DNA of 64,000 bases from Plectrocnemia conspersa (lineage: Eukaryota; Arthropoda; Insecta; Trichoptera; Polycentropodidae): NCBI GenBank assembly GCA_009617715.1, contig VTFK01000087.1, positions 558,001 through 622,000 on the forward strand, in the 5' to 3' direction. The first letter of the stretch is position 1, and each line of letters begins with the position of its first letter. The position numbers and the translations under genes were made by a program. The notes under the pieces were generated by a model. The model was not told the DNA's origin. It made no database searches and was given only the letters and a program-made list of their open reading frames with translations. Shown piece by piece: positions 35,522 to 47,110 of this stretch.

Positions 35522-35812
35522 AAAGTCAATTAAGAGACATGAAGAATATTGAAAAAAAAACGTAATAATTCTGATATTTAGGAAATATTCATAGAAAATA
35601 AAATTGATTTTATTCGCTGGTTACATTATATAAATCTTCATAGAAAATTATACTAAAAATAAAAAAGAAGGCAATGAGCAAACTTGTGTTGTAGAGCAAA
35701 ATAAAAAATATTTTTGTCGAGGATTGTGTCTTAAGAAGCTGAATATTTTTTTATGCTATCTATTTTAGTGCATCATATCTGTTTTTATTTTATTTTAAAC
35801 ACTTAATGCTAT

Positions 35813-35960
<148 letters not shown>

Positions 35961-36200
35961 AATGTTTATAAATATTATTTCCATATTAGGCATTATAAAG
36001 CATTGGAGAAACAGCAATTCACGAGTGTCAGATTTGTAATAAAAAATAAAAATGAAACATATGGATTTAAAAAAAAGGGATTCTAAGAACCAGTCGATTA
36101 TAGATATTTAAAACTTATGTTATCTCGTCATCTTAGCCACTTGGCAGTTAAGATCTTTCAACGATACTGATATATAAGATAAAGCTTTCAAATATTATCA

Positions 36201-36260
36201 TTTAGGTATGTCAAGTGGTTAGACCAAACTAACTTAAAATACGTGTTCGAATTCTACACA
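36201..36260 (+). repeat. tRNA-like SINE head or tRNA relic
   Basis: TATGTCAAGTGGTTAGACC (36207 onward) resembles a pol III A box and D arm; GTGTTCGAATTCTACAC (36243 onward) resembles a B box and T arm. A-to-B spacing is about ten bases shorter than in a real tRNA, and no acceptor stem pairs. A tRNA-derived SINE head or decayed tRNA pseudogene is the best reading. Confidence 0.35.
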
Positions 36261-36889
36261 CTTCAACATATTTTAAAAATATACACATACCGTTATTATT
36301 CTTACGCGACGATAAGCAATTTTAGTCGTATTACCCATGTAAGAGATTGAGTCAGAATAGGACGAAGCAGTAACCTTAAAGATAGACAGTTTATCGTTAA
36401 TAATGATTTATATTGCTTAGTGGTGAGAAAAGTGCGCGAAACATATTGTTTATCTAGAATTTATGTAGTATAAGTACATCATTTTAATGAAAAGTATTTT
36501 TTATTCAATGATACGAATAAATTTGCTTCATTGATTTTTTTATTTGAATAGCACAATATATTTTAATAATGCACTACTGGAAATGTCACTGCAACTCGTA
36601 GATTCGTTTTTTTATATTAAAAATGTATGTGAATGTTGCACTGAATATTTTGTTAGTCAATTCACCAAAACGAATATTCATGTAAGGCAATTAAATTTGA
36701 CATTTCACGTTAAAGCGTATCAATGCAATTTATGATTTTGTTATACTTTTTTTATAGTATAAAAATTAAATTAATAAACTAATTCCATAATTAACTCAAA
36801 ATATGTTTTATGTCAAACAGACTCGCAATCAAGAATTTTAAACGTCGGCTCCCCTTCAAATAACATTTATAGAAAAAAAGTAATATTTT
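36261..36889. other. AT-rich, no feature seen
   Basis: The 36544-36735 (+) frame of 63 codons is not recognised. No repeat match found. Confidence 0.5.
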
Positions 36890-37200
36890 TATATTTAAGT
36901 ATGTGCGCGGTATCCAGATTGTAACATTCTGTTTCCTGGTGTATTCCCAAAGGGACGGCCGGAAGAGTCGGCTGCGAAAATGTCCATGAAATACCATCTT
37001 TTGTATTAAAATTAATGAGAGTCCTGGCAAAACAGATTCTATAGCAAGGGACAGGAGGGAGTTCTCTTGGCGAAACTATAATATAAAGAAATCCAAGAAA
37101 TTTCACCGACAAAATCAATCATTGATACCCACACATACCCACGCATGTGGTATAAAACATATCCAAGGGCTACCCTCCATAATAGAGGGGTTAAGCGTAA
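36890..37200. other. GC-richer island
   Basis: Contains CAAAGGGACGGCCGGAAGAG and ACCCACGCATGTGGTATAAAA. Two overlapping minus-strand frames (79 and 83 codons) disagree in register, so coding is unlikely. Confidence 0.4.
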
Positions 37201-37443
37201 AAAATACCCTTATATAACTTCCATATTAAAATTATTTATCTTAATACTGCTACATGTCTCAAAAGTACATTAACCTTAATTCAGTTGATCGTGCAACATT
37301 TATAATATTTAGTCATACTTGATGATTATAATATACATAAATAGCATTCAATATTTAATGTTAGAGAATAATACACAATATATATTTATAGTAAATTAAA
37401 AATAATTATTTTTAAATATTTTTTAATTTACTATGAACATATT

Positions 37444-37724
37444 ATGAACATATTGTCTGAACTTAATTACTCGGATGATTTAACTCGGTTGAACGAAAGT
37501 AGACAGTACGTAACTTATGACGGCCGATCAAGGTGCTCTATGCTCTTCATGTTATTTATTATAACGAATACGGCAGTTACAAATTCAAGTCTTCTATTTT
37601 ATTTTGAAGATTTAAAATTATTTAACTTAATTATTAAAATTAAATTATGAAACTTTTACTAAAGTTCTCGAAATCACTTTTAAGAGCAAGTGCAGGTTCT
37701 CTTTACACGTAAACGCCGTTTGCG
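37444..37724 (+). mobile_element. Jockey/BS-type LINE relic, copy 6 (RT-bearing)
   Basis: The plus frame reads ESRQYVTYDGRS, LFMLFIITNTAV and FYFEDLKLF, a decayed version of SYLSDRRQFVTYGDRLS, LLFILFINDMNTAV and FADDLKL in the next copy. The region around GVPQGS is deleted. It then continues into the non-coding-looking block CTTTTAAGAGCAAGTG and TTACACGTAAACGCCG found at 2.3 and 40.9 kb. This copy links those blocks to a reverse transcriptase. Confidence 0.65.
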
Positions 37725-38200
37725 ATAAATCATATATGATTCTGAGATCTTTAGTGAAAGTTTCTCTAGTCAAAATGCTTCTACCGAGATCGTAGGAATA
37801 GACTGATTGAGAAAATGACACAGTATGACACTTTTCGACACTAAATCACTATGTAGAGAGAAGAAGCCCGCAACGAATCGAATGCATTTATACAATTTTA
37901 AATCATCTGCCTACAGAAGAAAACTTAAAATAATAACTGCCGTATTCATGTCATTAATAAATAATATAAAGAGCAGAGGGCCCAGGCTGCACTCTTGAGG
38001 ATCCCCTGAAGGGGTGAAATTTTCTTTCGACAATCGGTCGCCATAGGTTACAAACTGTCTACGATCGCTCAAATAACTCGAGAATAAAATCATCCGAGCA
38101 ATCTATATACGATTTTTTTTAAATAATAACCCATGAGAGCTTATGAGGAACGCATTTCATTTTAACGCTCTGTCAGTCATTCACATCCTTTATAATACTT
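37725..38200 (-). mobile_element. Jockey/BS-type LINE relic, copy 7 (RT-bearing)
   Basis: On the minus strand: SSYLSDRRQFVTYGDRLS, SGDPQECSLGPLLFILFIND (from SGVPQGS.LGPLLF.LFIND) and, after a stop and shift, ADDLKLYK with the catalytic pair retained (37893-37911). Downstream KDLRIIYDL corresponds to the RDLGV.FD motif. It faces copy 6, 3' end to 3' end, with the junction near 37720-37735. Confidence 0.7.
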
Positions 38201-38214
38201 TATGTCTGATTTGG

Positions 38215-38256
38215 CCGTTGTAACGCATTGGGGTTACGCCTGTCAGGTTACAACGG
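38215..38256. repeat. Perfect 10-bp inverted repeat
   Basis: CCGTTGTAAC (38215-38224) and GTTACAACGG (38247-38256) are exact complements around a 22-base spacer that itself contains GTAAC..GTTAC. Close to the start of LINE relic copy 7. Possibly a hairpin in transcript or a palindromic binding site. Confidence 0.65.
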
Positions 38257-38929
38257 AAGATTTTATAATATAAATATATAAAATAAATAAATAAACTTGT
38301 TAAGCCACGATGGGTTTAATTTAATTTAGAGAAATAAATGAGCATTATTACTTATAATATTTGTCAGCTCCTAATAGAAAACATCAAAAACTTTGTTTGT
38401 CAAGTAATTTTACTTAAAACACTTCCACATAAACTGTAATTTCACAGGGTAATTGGATCTGGAAAATGCTACAAGGTGACACTTGCCGATGCTGTGGGGT
38501 AATCGATTGTCAATCGATCTCCTTCACATCTACAGTAGGTCTTTCTGAAAAGAGCGTTAATCTAAAATTACTTTCAGATCATCAGTATATAATAAATATT
38601 TTAAATTATATATTTCCGGTTGTAAGTATAATAGTTGATAAAGAGCAAGAGTAAAATAACTTGCCATAGCTCACATAGATTATGACGACATAATTAAAAA
38701 ACTCCAGATCAAGGATAAAATGTAGAGAATGTGTCTTAAATGAATACACTGCTGTAATTCACAATTAGCTATTGACTAATATAATTATTAAATAAATAAA
38801 ATAAAAATAGGTTGATAAGATAACAGTTTTAGAAGTGTAACGATATCTTTCACGTGTTAAAATTTTATCTTGTTAAACACTTACATATGGTATACATCAA
38901 GGAGTACAAGAAAAAAACTATCGCCTATT
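38257..38929. other. AT-rich; small palindrome
   Basis: ATCGATTG-T-CAATCGAT at 38502-38518 is a short perfect palindrome. The frame 38466-38654 (+) is not recognised. Confidence 0.45.
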
Positions 38930-39200
38930 TATGGTTGTGTGTTTTTTTCTTTTCCAAAATCTCATAACACGGAAGAGAGATTAAGAGAAGGGAGAGGGCG
39001 CAAATGAGTTTCGGCATGTCTCTCCTCACACCTTTTTCAGGGATATGTACCAAAACCAGCGTGGCATCCATCAAACGGGGCCCCAGGGGATTCGCCAACT
39101 CGGCCGCATCCTATCTAATGCCTTTTAGATAACTTAACACCAATGTTGCGTACTATCCATGAGTCGCCAATCTTGGGTCAGAAACAAAAGCTTCGTACTA
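38930..39200. other. GC-rich island
   Basis: Purine-rich AGAGAGATTAAGAGAAGGG leads into GGGGCCCCAGGGGATTCG. No open frame worth calling. Confidence 0.45.
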
Positions 39201-40027
39201 ATCAACGCCGCTGATAATAAATATATTGTATTACTATGTTAACAGTATAGCGAAATTTTGTTAATATAAGTCAAAGCCTATTAGTTATATATTTGATCAA
39301 ATTTAATGTTTTTGACAGTTACAAATATAACTATATAGAAAAAAAGAAACATATTGTAGAATAATTATATTAATTTTTTTTAGATGAAGTATCATTAAAA
39401 ATTATAGCTTAGAGTAATTAATATTATCCGGGGCTATATAAGTATTCATATTTAATATTTGTAATTAATGATTTTTAGTTGTTTAACCAAAAATGGCCAA
39501 TCACTAGTAGTGAATAGTAGAAACATATTTTTTTGAATATCTTATAGAATATTTTTTTACGCTTTTGTATTATTATCTTTTATTATTGGAATATTACCTT
39601 TTATAAAGTAAAGACTTCTTTGCATGTATCATTTATCTTAAATACAAAAACTTAAATATATAATTTAAAAATAAATCATTTACTAAAATCTTGTGTTAAA
39701 TTACAAATAAAGATTTTTAAGGAAAGAGCGTTCAAGAAATCGATGAATCGAGAGGTAATGTCGTTGAATTTAATGTGAATCAATGATCAGCTGGATCTTT
39801 TATCGTTTGGCCAAATGTCCGTGGAGCCTTTGTCGTAAAACTTATGATTATTGATGAATAATATCCGAAAACTCTTGTGTCAGCTGTTCTTAACAAAGTG
39901 TCATGTTATTTTTATTTCATATTATTATTCCTTAAATGTAAAGAGTACCATAATATAAAGTTGATTTTAAAACATAAGGAAATAATCCTATGATACGGAT
40001 GCAAAAAAAATGAAAAATAGCATGAAA
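39201..40027. other. AT-rich, no feature seen
   Basis: Nothing recognisable. Confidence 0.55.
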
Positions 40028-40190
40028 AGTGGCTCCAACAACCCGTCAACATCGAGGCAGCAAATTCCTTAATATGGACAACTTGAAAATATGACTGAAA
40101 AGAACTAAGCCCTTCGAACTGGTCTAGTTATTATTACTTAAACTCATATACTATTAGTGATTATGTAGTGTAGAACAGAAAACTTTTGGA
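40028..40190 (+). repeat. Dispersed repeat U2, copy 2
   Basis: Partner of 17735-17905, with the same block order and orientation. Neither copy has a usable frame or terminal structure that I can see. Confidence 0.5.
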
Positions 40191-40519
40191 CGGCAATGGG
40201 TAAACATAGTATTGTTCAAAACATAGAGTAAAATGACTTTTTGGTCATAAAGAAGACCAGTTTTAATTAAAAATAAAATAATAGTCGTTAAATTATATTT
40301 TTACAAATGCATATATAATATTGCAATATAATTATCTGTAAAAAATATTTTTTTTAAGAATAATACTTTGGGGTCCAGCTCTCCCCCTGTTCGGAAAGCA
40401 TGTATTTTTAATACCATTAATGCTTCTATAATTTAATTATTTAATTTAAAACTGCTCACATTCATATATTCTACAGCATATCATTTATTTTTTTGTATAC
40501 AATGCCAGCGTATTAAGGA
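40191..40519. other. AT-rich, no feature seen
   Basis: Contains one short GC-richer stretch (GGGGTCCAGCTCTCCCCC near 40371) that is not matched elsewhere in the window. Confidence 0.5.
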
Positions 40520-41010
40520 GCTTGATGGCGACAAACATATGCGAGTCGGCTGGTGTTGACGTCAGAAATCATAAAAGAACGCAATCGTGACGCTTAAAGT
40601 CGTTTTTGCAACCAATTATTATAATTTTTAGAGATAGTTGGATTTTAAAAATCATCCTTAAATAGTTTGAATAAATGCCTATTAAAATACAGTTTCTTGC
40701 AATAACTCAGCGAATCGTATTACAACGCTCCCAAAAGTCGCTGGGATACAAGGACAGATAATAAATGAAGGTATTTTAAGAGATTTCTTAGATTAGGTTA
40801 CTTGTGTATTCCACGCCTTATATCCTGACATCAAATTAGTAACATATCGTCAAAATATTGAACATCTATTGCAGACGTCGTTTACGTGTAGGAGAACCTT
40901 TACTTGTTCTGAAAATTATTGATCGAGATCTTTAGTGGAAGTTTCTCTAGCGAGATCACCGGACTATGATTCTAATGGTGAATGAGAAATTTATAACTAC
41001 ATATGATTAA
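40520..41010 (-). mobile_element. Jockey/BS-type LINE relic, copy 8 (longest collinear 3' part)
   Basis: Carries the most blocks in one piece. In plus coordinates: GCGAGTCGGCTGGTGTTGAC and GAACGCAATCGTGACGC (near 40545-40590); ACTCAGCGAATCGTATTACA and AACGCTCCC (40708-40735); AGACGTCGTTTACGTGTAGG (40874); and GATCTTTAGTGGAAGTTTCT (40926-40950). It is the best reference in the window for ordering the other fragments. No frame survives. Confidence 0.55.
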
Positions 41011-41109
41011 CAGTGTTTTACTGCTGTTTGCGCTACGCTCTCATAATATTACCAACGTGCTCTAAAATTATTTTGCAATAATGCATTTATATGTAGATAT
41101 AATCCAATC

Positions 41110-41550
41110 AGAACCGGATAAAAATAATCGTTTGCATTTGCAAGATATTCGAAGTGCAGAAAACGGTGTCGTGCCTTAATTGAAGATGGCGGCGGTGGCA
41201 AGCAGCAAGCAGAACGGCACACAAAAGGAGTTTAGGTGGTGGTGGGGGGCGCGCAAGAGTCGGGGTGGGGAGTTAATAAGCGATGGTGGCGACGCGCGGT
41301 GGAATTTTTATTTAAAACATCGCTGAATCTAAGTGGCTTTTGTGTACTTTTTTTTGTTTTTTCGCGTCTCGCGATCTTTCGTCCCTTCGCCAAAGTGATA
41401 TTAATGACCTATCACCGTTGGGCTACTGTAACTCCCGACTGCTAACCTAACTCCCTGCTCCCCCATGCCACCCTCTCAATCTCGTTCTGCTTTCTTCCTG
41501 GTCTACGAGACGCTTCGTAATCTAATAAGAAATGAGCTTCACGATGAAGA
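41110..41550. other. GC-rich island with G-rich segment
   Basis: GAAGATGGCGGCGGTGGC near 41182 and GGTGGTGGTGGGGGGCGCGC near 41236. The G-runs do not meet a strict four-tract quadruplex rule because one loop is about 12 bases. Open frames of 69 codons on each strand are unrecognised. Confidence 0.5.
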
Positions 41551-43024
41551 GAAATGAACGTCAGGTCATTATGACTACTATCGCTGTTTTTATCGGCTAT
41601 AAATACACTCAACATAGTAGATACATAACTCGAAAATGAAAGATAATTCATAAAAAAATATTTAAAAATGTCAGATTTAATAAAAAAAAACTGTGTATAA
41701 AATATGAAATCACTTTATAAGTTAGAGGAATGTAATGTTGTATTTATAAAAAATAAATAAAAAAATAATTAATAATATAATATTAGGAGCGAAAATAAAA
41801 ATATATTTTCAAGGGCACCGCTGAGATACTAAGCTTATGATTTACTAATTATCAACCAGTGGATTGGTGTGTTCGCTGTTACAGTCTCAATAGTCACCAG
41901 ATGGAGTGCCAAGCGACGTGACGCAGATCGCGTACTTAGCGACTGCCGGTAATGTGTTTAGAGGATGACGTACTACTTGCGATTTTAATTTATCATAAGC
42001 GCATTCTTTATATTACAATACATTTTTTACAATAAAACATATTTACACCCACCAGCATAAATAAAACCATTGTTTTATAAAAATATGTATTTTATTAAGA
42101 CCTTTAATAAGTCAGAAGCATAAGCGAAAGTCGCACAAAAAATTACACTTTAACTATGTAGATGATTAAAAAAAGACTATGTATGGGTCACGACAATAAT
42201 TTAAGCAAAATGGGGAGAGGATCAGAAATCTACAATAGTTTGCTTTCCATTGCTTACTTAATGATTTAGTTTCTTAATAATCTATACCATAGACTTTATG
42301 AGCTACGGCATAAGCCATATTGTCTTATATAAACCGTGAATTAAAAAAAATGAGGTTTACTTATTTTAAAACTAAATATGCACAGTTAAGTTAAAAATCA
42401 CAATACTTTTAAATGTGACGCACAAAAAATATTAGAAGTCAAGTTATATTGAAAAAATATTTTTATTTTATATAAATAATACATGTCATAAATTCGAAGA
42501 AATGTGAAAAAAAAACATGTTGGTCCAGTGATGTTCAGAACAAAAATAAGAGATAAATTCTAAGAAATTTATGAAGAAGGTATATCGATGATTCTATAAT
42601 ATTTTATTTACTAATAAATATGTTATCGTAGATATCAACAATAAAGAATAGTATAGTTTGTTCTATGCTTTGTATGGATTAAAATATTGACAAAATAGTA
42701 TTTATATTTAATTAAAGTCACTCTGAATACTTTGTATGGTAAAGAAGGATTAATCAGCAAATTATACTCTCGGGAAAAATGTTAAAAAAACACTAAGGAT
42801 CAAAACAATCAATTATTTAATTCATTAAAAAACTTCGATTAAATTTTATAAGCATGTAGCCTACATTAATATAAATCTGATAATATGTTAGATAATTTCG
42901 GATAAGGACATTAAAATATTTTTTCATAAATATAGAAAATGAATAATTAAAATAATCGTGTGTTGATTTTACAAATACACGCACACATTGTATATATATA
43001 TACATATATATCATTAATTATTGT
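41551..43024. other. AT-rich; small GC-richer patch at 41810-41980
   Basis: The patch includes GGGCACCGCTGAGATAC and CCAAGCGACGTGACGCAGAT. The rest is featureless apart from short (TA)n at 42990-43010. Confidence 0.45.
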
Positions 43025-43230
43025 TTTTGAATGTTGAACACGGCGTGGAAAAAATGCCAGTTTTGACAGCGACCGAGCTTGTTAAAAAGCCAAATTAATG
43101 ACTTTTCCTCGGTGACAGGCGAATTTCGTATTACGCGTGACGCCTTTTGAGAAACGGTGGCGGGAGAGTTTTTCCATCGGGCGCCATTGCGCCAGAGTCA
43201 ACGTTTACAATCTGCCACTATCTCATAATT
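43025..43230. other. Small GC-rich island
   Basis: Includes ACAGCGACCGAGCTTG, ATTACGCGTGACGCC and CGGGCGCCATTGCGCC. No coding frame. Confidence 0.45.
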
Positions 43231-43574
43231 ACCGTCTAATTACACAAATTTATTTTAGTTAAGTTTATGTAAACTAACATATTTTATTTGTAACATTAAA
43301 TTAATATTTACACTTTATAAAAGACAACCTAAAAATATACGTAAACTCGAATTTAATTCTATAAATCCATGAATACATTTTTGGAAAAACTTTATTTTGA
43401 TAATTAGGAAAAATTAAAATCAGTATTGTTTAAATACAAAGTTTATGTTTCAATACAGAATTTTTTTCAAGTGAACAATTTATATGAAAATGCATGTTAT
43501 ATAAATTTATTTAAATAAATTGGGCAACTACGGCCACTAAAAATAATTGTAAAGTAGTAGGTGATTCATTATAT
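43231..43574. other. AT-rich, no feature seen
   Basis: May contain the decayed N-terminus of the following mariner relic, but I cannot recognise it. Confidence 0.45.
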
Positions 43575-44224
43575 ATTCGTATGGCAAAGATGGTTAAAAA
43601 AGTAAAATTATGATATCAAAAATATATGTGAGGGACCAGTAAACATAGATGATATCCTGGCTGCAAAAATGGAAGAAAATCTTACTTAGCATATCTATTA
43701 GCTGACCGAAAAATTAAGCTAGTCAGATTCGATAGTGCATACATATAATAAGTATATTGAGCAGACTTGGTTAGAAGGTGTATGGTTTCCAGATTAATTC
43801 AGTGAAGAAAGCAAGTCGGCGTATATCTGGATATTCCAAGAGCTTTTGGATATTGAAGCTGAGTTGTTTTTTCTTGCCATTTTGATAGCCAGAAATGAGA
43901 AGTCAGTGTTGTACGATAACAATGATTGTCAAAGAGAATTGTTATCTTAAACCTACCATACAAGCAATAGCAATATAGTTTACAACATGTCAATGCGCGT
44001 TAGACGAAAGGTTTTTATATTTTTGACTACTATTTATTTTGCTCAATGCAACAGCTTCTATACGGGAAAAAATCAAATGACAGACGATGTTAAAAAGAGG
44101 CTGTCGAAATATTTTGATTCAAAGCCATTTTTTGTTAATGTAATTAAAAAAAATGATCGAGAAGTTAAAGAAGAATATATTGTTTACAAAAAAATATGTT
44201 TTGAATTACTAAAATTAAAATAAA
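43575..44224 (+). mobile_element. Mariner relic with internal deletion (N-middle joined to C-terminus)
   Basis: In order: NIDDILAA (mariner inter-domain motif), GVWFPD then FSEESKS (from GVWVPHELSEENK), ELLDIEAELFFLAILIARNEK and VLYDNN (from LL.R....PFLDRIVTGDEKW.LYDN). The stretch carrying the second and third catalytic residues is missing. A 78-codon frame (43987-44223) then gives TGKNQMTDDVKKRLSKYFDSK, the mariner C-terminal DDVKKHL..FFDSKP region, ending at a natural stop. The ATG at 43987 is fortuitous. Stops and shifts break the upstream part. Confidence 0.7.
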
Positions 44225-44559
44225 CATTAAAAAAACAGCATTTTTTTCTATACTTATAATTAACCTAGCAATACTTTTTTAAGAAATAAGATTATTATCC
44301 TCCATGAAGCACTATGAACCTTTACTAACTTATAGAATTCATTTGCAATAAGTATATGATTTTTTATTTTATCTAAAGAATTATCTTTCTACATATCTTT
44401 GAAAATCGTTCTTAGAAAATATAGTTGTTTTATAATAAAAACATTTCTTGAAAATTCAATATCAGCCTTAAATTTGTCTCTCTTTAATCCATATAGCTGA
44501 GGACTTTCAACCACATTGAGTATTAATAATACGATGTTTTTATACAAAGATTATAGAGC
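44225..44559. other. AT-rich, no feature seen
   Basis: No clear mariner 3' terminus is visible after the stop codon. Confidence 0.5.
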
Positions 44560-45060
44560 ACCGGTAATATCCGAAAACGCCCGATTTTCGGTTGCTCTGC
44601 AACCCCTCCGTGTATTCGCAAGGAAGAGTCGGCCGAGTACACGGTGTACAACAGGCGACGAAGATCTCTTTGTGTCTAAGTGACTCGCGATGGGTGTAGC
44701 CAGCTTTACTCATAAAAACTTCGTCTTGGCATGTCGGAAACTTGAGCGTGGGTCGGAAGATTAATTACAAGTTTTGTTTCGCCGGTGGAAGAAAGACATC
44801 TCTTCCCGAAGACTCTCTCTCACCCTATCCTCCTAAGCCAGCCTCCTCCGAATCTATCTCCATCTCGGCGCTTCCTCCAAGGGTGTGAGGCCTAACAGAC
44901 GACGCCCGACACCCCTAAGCCACCCCACAACCCAAGCCGATACTCCTTTTACACGCCCTCACCTCGCCGCGGTATAACCGCTTTTATTATTACATTGTCT
45001 TTGTTCTGTATTCTTCGGCTTATTGACAGTTTTCCCGTTGTTTTCTATAGCGCTATACTT
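44560..45060. other. GC-rich island, long, pyrimidine-rich
   Basis: About 500 bp. CGAAGACTCTCTCTCACC near 44805 offers GAGA-factor-type words, followed by a C-rich stretch (CCCTAAGCCACCCCACAACC). No open frame over 60 codons on either strand despite the high GC, which argues for a non-coding element. Confidence 0.5.
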
Positions 45061-45839
45061 ATACTGAAGATATACAATATGTACAAAACAATACATAATT
45101 CATTATTTTAATGTAAAATATAAGACAATAAACAAAATCCTTTTTCATTACGTAAGTAAAAGTAATGATCCAATTAATTAAATATTAAATAAGTATTCCG
45201 CTACGTTCTATAAGTTTAACATATTTTTTAATTGAAAATGTTAAAATTAAATAAGACCTGCAAACGCTTATTACACTTTATATGAACCTATAATTATAAA
45301 AGTGGACTAAGTCATGTTTCTTTCCTTTCGAGATATTTAAAAGTTTGCGTTTGAATTGATTAAAAAATATTTTTATATCACGCAACATAATGTTATAATA
45401 TTTATATAAGCTTCTAGATTTATAATTTATTTTGACACATAAATTTTGTTATAGTATAGCTTATAAGGAAACATAATGAAATGATTTGGACCGTTTAAGA
45501 AATTAACCGAATGTATTGAAATTGACTTAACATAATACAAAAGTTTATTTTTATTTAAAAGATATTTTTATTAGGGTATGTTAATTAACGTTTTTAATAA
45601 TGTTTCAAGTATTTAAATATCACATATCTATTTTTATTCTATGGAAGTAGGATTTTGGGTTTTAAGATTTTTCATATATTCATGGTAAATTAGTGAAATA
45701 TAATATAGTAAATCTGTCATATATTTCAATTAAAGAACAATGTTTGTTGCATACTATTATATATATATCGCGTAACCACAATAACTAGAATTATGTATAA
45801 GAAGCTATAATAAAAAAAATCTTCATTTCAATAATAACA
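45061..45839. other. AT-rich, no feature seen
   Basis: Nothing recognisable. Confidence 0.55.
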
Positions 45840-45965
45840 AAAAATGCTAAAGCATATATATTACATATATTTGGAGACTAAAGACTACATATCAATAGCT
45901 GCAGATTTTTAGCTAAATGTCGGTACCTAAATTACCACTTGATCCATAATTTTTAAGTGTTATAT
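45840..45965 (+). repeat. Dispersed repeat U3, copy 1
   Basis: Collinear with 57105-57225 (ATCAATAGCTGCAGATTTTT versus ATCAATAGTTCCAGATCTTC, then AGCTAAATGT versus AGCTAAACGT and CCACTTGATC versus GCACTTAATC). The frame reads AKDYISIAADF-stop-LNV against an open frame in the other copy, so the repeat looks coding-derived. Family not recognised. Confidence 0.45.
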
Positions 45966-47074
45966 GACACATTCGTACTTAGCATATTAAAATACGGTTC
46001 ATAATATTAAATCAAAGTACTAATTAACCCTTATTTTAAAAATATATGTAAAGAAAATTTGTTCCTATGATTGAAAATATTTTTATAATGTAAGCAAATA
46101 TACCCTTATTTTTATATTATGACCTAAGTTTTAATTTATCTATAAGAACCATTACTAAAACTTTCTTATTGAAAAAAATGTTTTTTATGAAACATTTGTA
46201 GATCATCATAAACTTGCACTTTGTTTCAACTTATCTGTTTCAACTTAGTTCTGCAAATAGTCTTTTTTTTTAATATATGTACATGTGCCGGACTACGTGT
46301 TACAATGTTACGACCACACCACATATATGGTTGTTAGGACCAAAAATATTCACTGACCCAAATAGTCACATTTTAATTATTTTGATCCGAAACAAAAAAA
46401 ATGCCAATGCCTGCTCTACAGTAATAAATTTGGCTGCCTCTTAAAGATTTTTTCAATCCAGCTTGTCCTGTGCCCTTTCAGAGCCTGACACCGAGAGCCA
46501 TCTGGTTTTGTAGATGCCAGACATTTCCATGAATTCGACTGTCTGATAAAGAGTTCTTAGAAAACTTTTGAATGCGATATTGTAACATATTTTTTGCTTA
46601 ATATATACTTAAATTGTGACAAATTATAATATAAAAACTCTTTATTTTCAGGTATTATAATTTATTTTTTATCTGATATTAATGATATTGTAGACTTCAA
46701 TAAGAATTTACATAAATTAAATATATTTGTAATATTTTTATGTAGAGATTAAAAATTGATACTGCGAATAAGAGAACATTGGAGAATCACTTACGTGCCC
46801 CCGTATTAGGTTTGAATAAAACCATCGGATATTTTGTGTATACTTGTGTGTGGATGCGGAACATTTGCGTCTGAAAGACATATAGCTATGGAAAGCCCAA
46901 ATGATATGTTTTATCCGGTTCGACTTGCAAATATTCGAAAATCCTATTCAATAGCTTATACAGATGAGGCGATAGGGTGATCACAAATACGGTGGACCAA
47001 ATCCAAATATGTATAATTATAAAAGTTTATATTGTAATTGTTATATTTACTTTGAGGGCACCATTATTTTTATG

Positions 47075-47110
<36 letters not shown>

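Noticed and set aside
41236..41275. G-rich segment considered as a second G-quadruplex
   Set aside because: Only three tracts of three or more G, with one loop of about 12 bases, so it fails the usual rule. The G-rich patch at 59520 fails for the same reason of too few tracts.
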